DNA of 7,365 nucleotides from a bacterium (GTDB lineage: Bacteria; Elusimicrobiota; Elusimicrobia; Elusimicrobiales; UBA9959): assembly GCA_021845705.1 (NCBI GenBank), contig JAJZVJ010000111.1, forward strand, positions 1 through 7,365, read 5' to 3'. Shown in pieces: positions 6,442 to 7,365 of the stretch. The translations under genes were made by a program, and so were the position numbers. Position 1 is the stretch's first letter. Each line of letters begins with the position of its first letter. The notes below the pieces were generated by a model that saw only the letters and a program-made list of their open reading frames with translations, was not told the DNA's origin and did not search any database.

Positions 6442-7134
6442 CTATATTTTCAGATCTTCAACCCTGGTCCGGAACAGCTCCAGGATGGCGTCCACGACTT
6501 TATCGCGCGGCATAACGGTAGAATCCAGGTAGAAGGCGTCCTCCGCTTTTTTCAGCGGGTTATTCTTGCGGCCCGAGTCCTGCGCGTCGCGCTTTATAAT
6601 AAAATCCAGGATCTGGGCATAGTCCGCCTCCAGGCCCTGGCCCCGCAGCTGCGAGGTGCGCCTGGCGGCCCTGGCCTGCGGCGAAGCGTCGAGGTAAATT
6701 TTAAGTTCCGCGTCGGGAAAAACGTTGGTGCCGATGTCGCGCCCTTCCATTACCACGCCGCCGTTCAGGCCCGCCTCGCGCTGCATCCCGCGCATGAACA
6801 GCCTGACTCCCGCCAGCCTGGCTATGCCGGAGGAGGCTTTGCTGACCCTCTCTTCCGCGAGCTCCAGCGCGAGCCTCCGCCCGTCCAGGGAGACGTCCGC
6901 TTCCGGCCCTGAGCCCCTGGGAAACTCCCATTTAAGAGAACCGGCCAGGGCTACCAGCTTTTCGTCATCCTCCAGGCCTGCGCCCGTTTCCAGGGCCTTC
7001 CACGCCAGCGCCCGGTACATCTTCCCGGTGCTTATGAAGCGGTAGCCCAGGCGCCCGGCGACGAGTTTGCCGACCGTGGATTTCCCCACCCCGGCCGGCC
7101 CGTCTATGGCCACGATGATCCCGTCGGAACGCAT
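6442..7134 (-). CDS. cmk: Cytidylate kinase
   Basis: Cmk is a cytoplasmic P-loop kinase that phosphorylates CMP and dCMP from ATP, recycling them toward CTP and dCTP. The 230 residues match the usual bacterial length. Visible elements are the Walker A loop GPAGVGKST (12-20), the nucleotide-monophosphate site STGKMYRA (36-43; Ala or Ile is more usual where Lys39 sits), the family signature EGRDIGTNVFPDA (130-142) with Arg132/Asp133, and the CMP-contact/lid motif RDAQDSGR (182-189) with Arg182, Asp186 and Arg189. A C-terminal STVMP segment (205-209) is also typical. The insert at about 60-110 corresponds to the CMP-binding domain that sets this family apart from UMP/CMP kinases. Its ATG shares one base with the TGA of the upstream gene, and only a weak AAGG-like element is visible further upstream, which points to translational coupling. 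Confidence 0.96.
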   Translation of the reverse strand: MRSDGIIVAIDGPAGVGKSTVGKLVAGRLGYRFISTGKMYRALAWKALETGAGLEDDEKLVALAGSLKWEFPRGSGPEADVSLDGRRLALELAEERVSKASSGIARLAGVRLFMRGMQREAGLNGGVVMEGRDIGTNVFPDAELKIYLDASPQARAARRTSQLRGQGLEADYAQILDFIIKRDAQDSGRKNNPLKKAEDAFYLDSTVMPRDKVVDAILELFRTRVEDLKI

Positions 7135-7365
7135 CAGTTCGCCGTGCCCGCCTTGTTAGGCAGGTTGGCTTTGTTCTCCATCCCCATCTTGCGCAGCGGC
7201 CGCACCCACTTGGTGAAGTTGGAGGGCTTGAGCGAATATTCGTGCACCAGCCGGGCCACTTCGCTTATCGGCTGGTAGCTTTCCCAGTTCAGGCGGAGGA
7301 TGCGCACGCCGGCGTCCTCCATCTCCTCGATGAATTCGTAATAATTCTCCTGCCGGCTATTCCGG
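7134..7365 (-). CDS. Unidentified protein, C-terminal fragment (5' end outside window)
   Basis: The frame is open from the right edge to a TGA at 7134-7136, giving 76 complete codons of the C-terminus. An in-frame ATG at 7322 is not a convincing start, because the frame continues upstream and GAGGAG abuts it without spacing. The visible part suggests a helix (ENYYEFIEEMEDAG), a beta-strand (VRILRLNW), another helix (ISEVARLVHEYS) and a basic, probably disordered tail (KWVRPLRKMGMENK onward). A strand-helix ending of this kind occurs in many P-loop and Rossmann-like enzymes, and a nucleoside-kinase-like end is possible, but I do not recognise the family. It overlaps cmk by one base, so the two are almost certainly co-transcribed and coupled. 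Confidence 0.7.
   Translation of the reverse strand, partial: RNSRQENYYEFIEEMEDAGVRILRLNWESYQPISEVARLVHEYSLKPSNFTKWVRPLRKMGMENKANLPNKAGTAN

Noticed and set aside
1..7365. CRISPR arrays, tRNA/rRNA genes, insertion sequences, attachment sites
   Set aside because: No direct-repeat arrays, cloverleaf or rRNA-like stretches, transposase motifs or terminal inverted repeats were seen; coding genes fill almost the whole window.

Overview
The window holds seven genes, all on the minus strand, packed with gaps of at most 49 bases and two stop/start overlaps. Transcription runs from the right edge to the left. The DNA is GC-rich and compact. One encoded protein has a Sec-type signal peptide and an outer-membrane beta-barrel, so the host is a diderm (Gram-negative) bacterium. 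The gene content and style would fit a candidate or little-cultured phylum such as Elusimicrobiota, but nothing in the sequence proves a taxon.

Right part (7365-4566): the 3' end of an unidentified gene overlaps cmk (cytidylate kinase) by one base. It is followed by plsC (1-acylglycerol-3-phosphate acyltransferase) and rpsA (a four-domain ribosomal protein S1). The order cmk-plsC-rpsA is a familiar housekeeping arrangement joining CTP/dCTP precursor supply, phosphatidic acid synthesis and translation. In many Firmicutes ispH also sits here; it is absent.

Left part (4582-1): three envelope genes follow rpsA. The first encodes a membrane-anchored TPR protein whose start lies inside the end of rpsA. 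The second encodes a 947-residue exported protein joining a zinc metallopeptidase-like domain (HEFAH), a TolB-like beta-propeller and a C-terminal barrel with an Omp85/BamA-type VRG motif. The third encodes an exported HEAT-repeat protein with a long Lys/Ala/Pro-rich linker; it runs off the left edge.

The most interesting part is the envelope trio. TPR scaffold, metallopeptidase, propeller and Omp85-like barrel are the same kinds of parts that E. coli spreads over BamD, BepA, BamB and BamA. Here three of them are fused in one polypeptide, and no POTRA domain is visible. A role in outer-membrane assembly, secretion or quality control is an inference from architecture and context only. There are no RNA genes, CRISPR arrays, insertion sequences or other mobile elements that I can support. 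The four intergenic gaps (701-749, 3594-3631, 5766-5772, 6397-6441) are short and hold at most a candidate terminator, a hairpin and a Shine-Dalgarno spacer.
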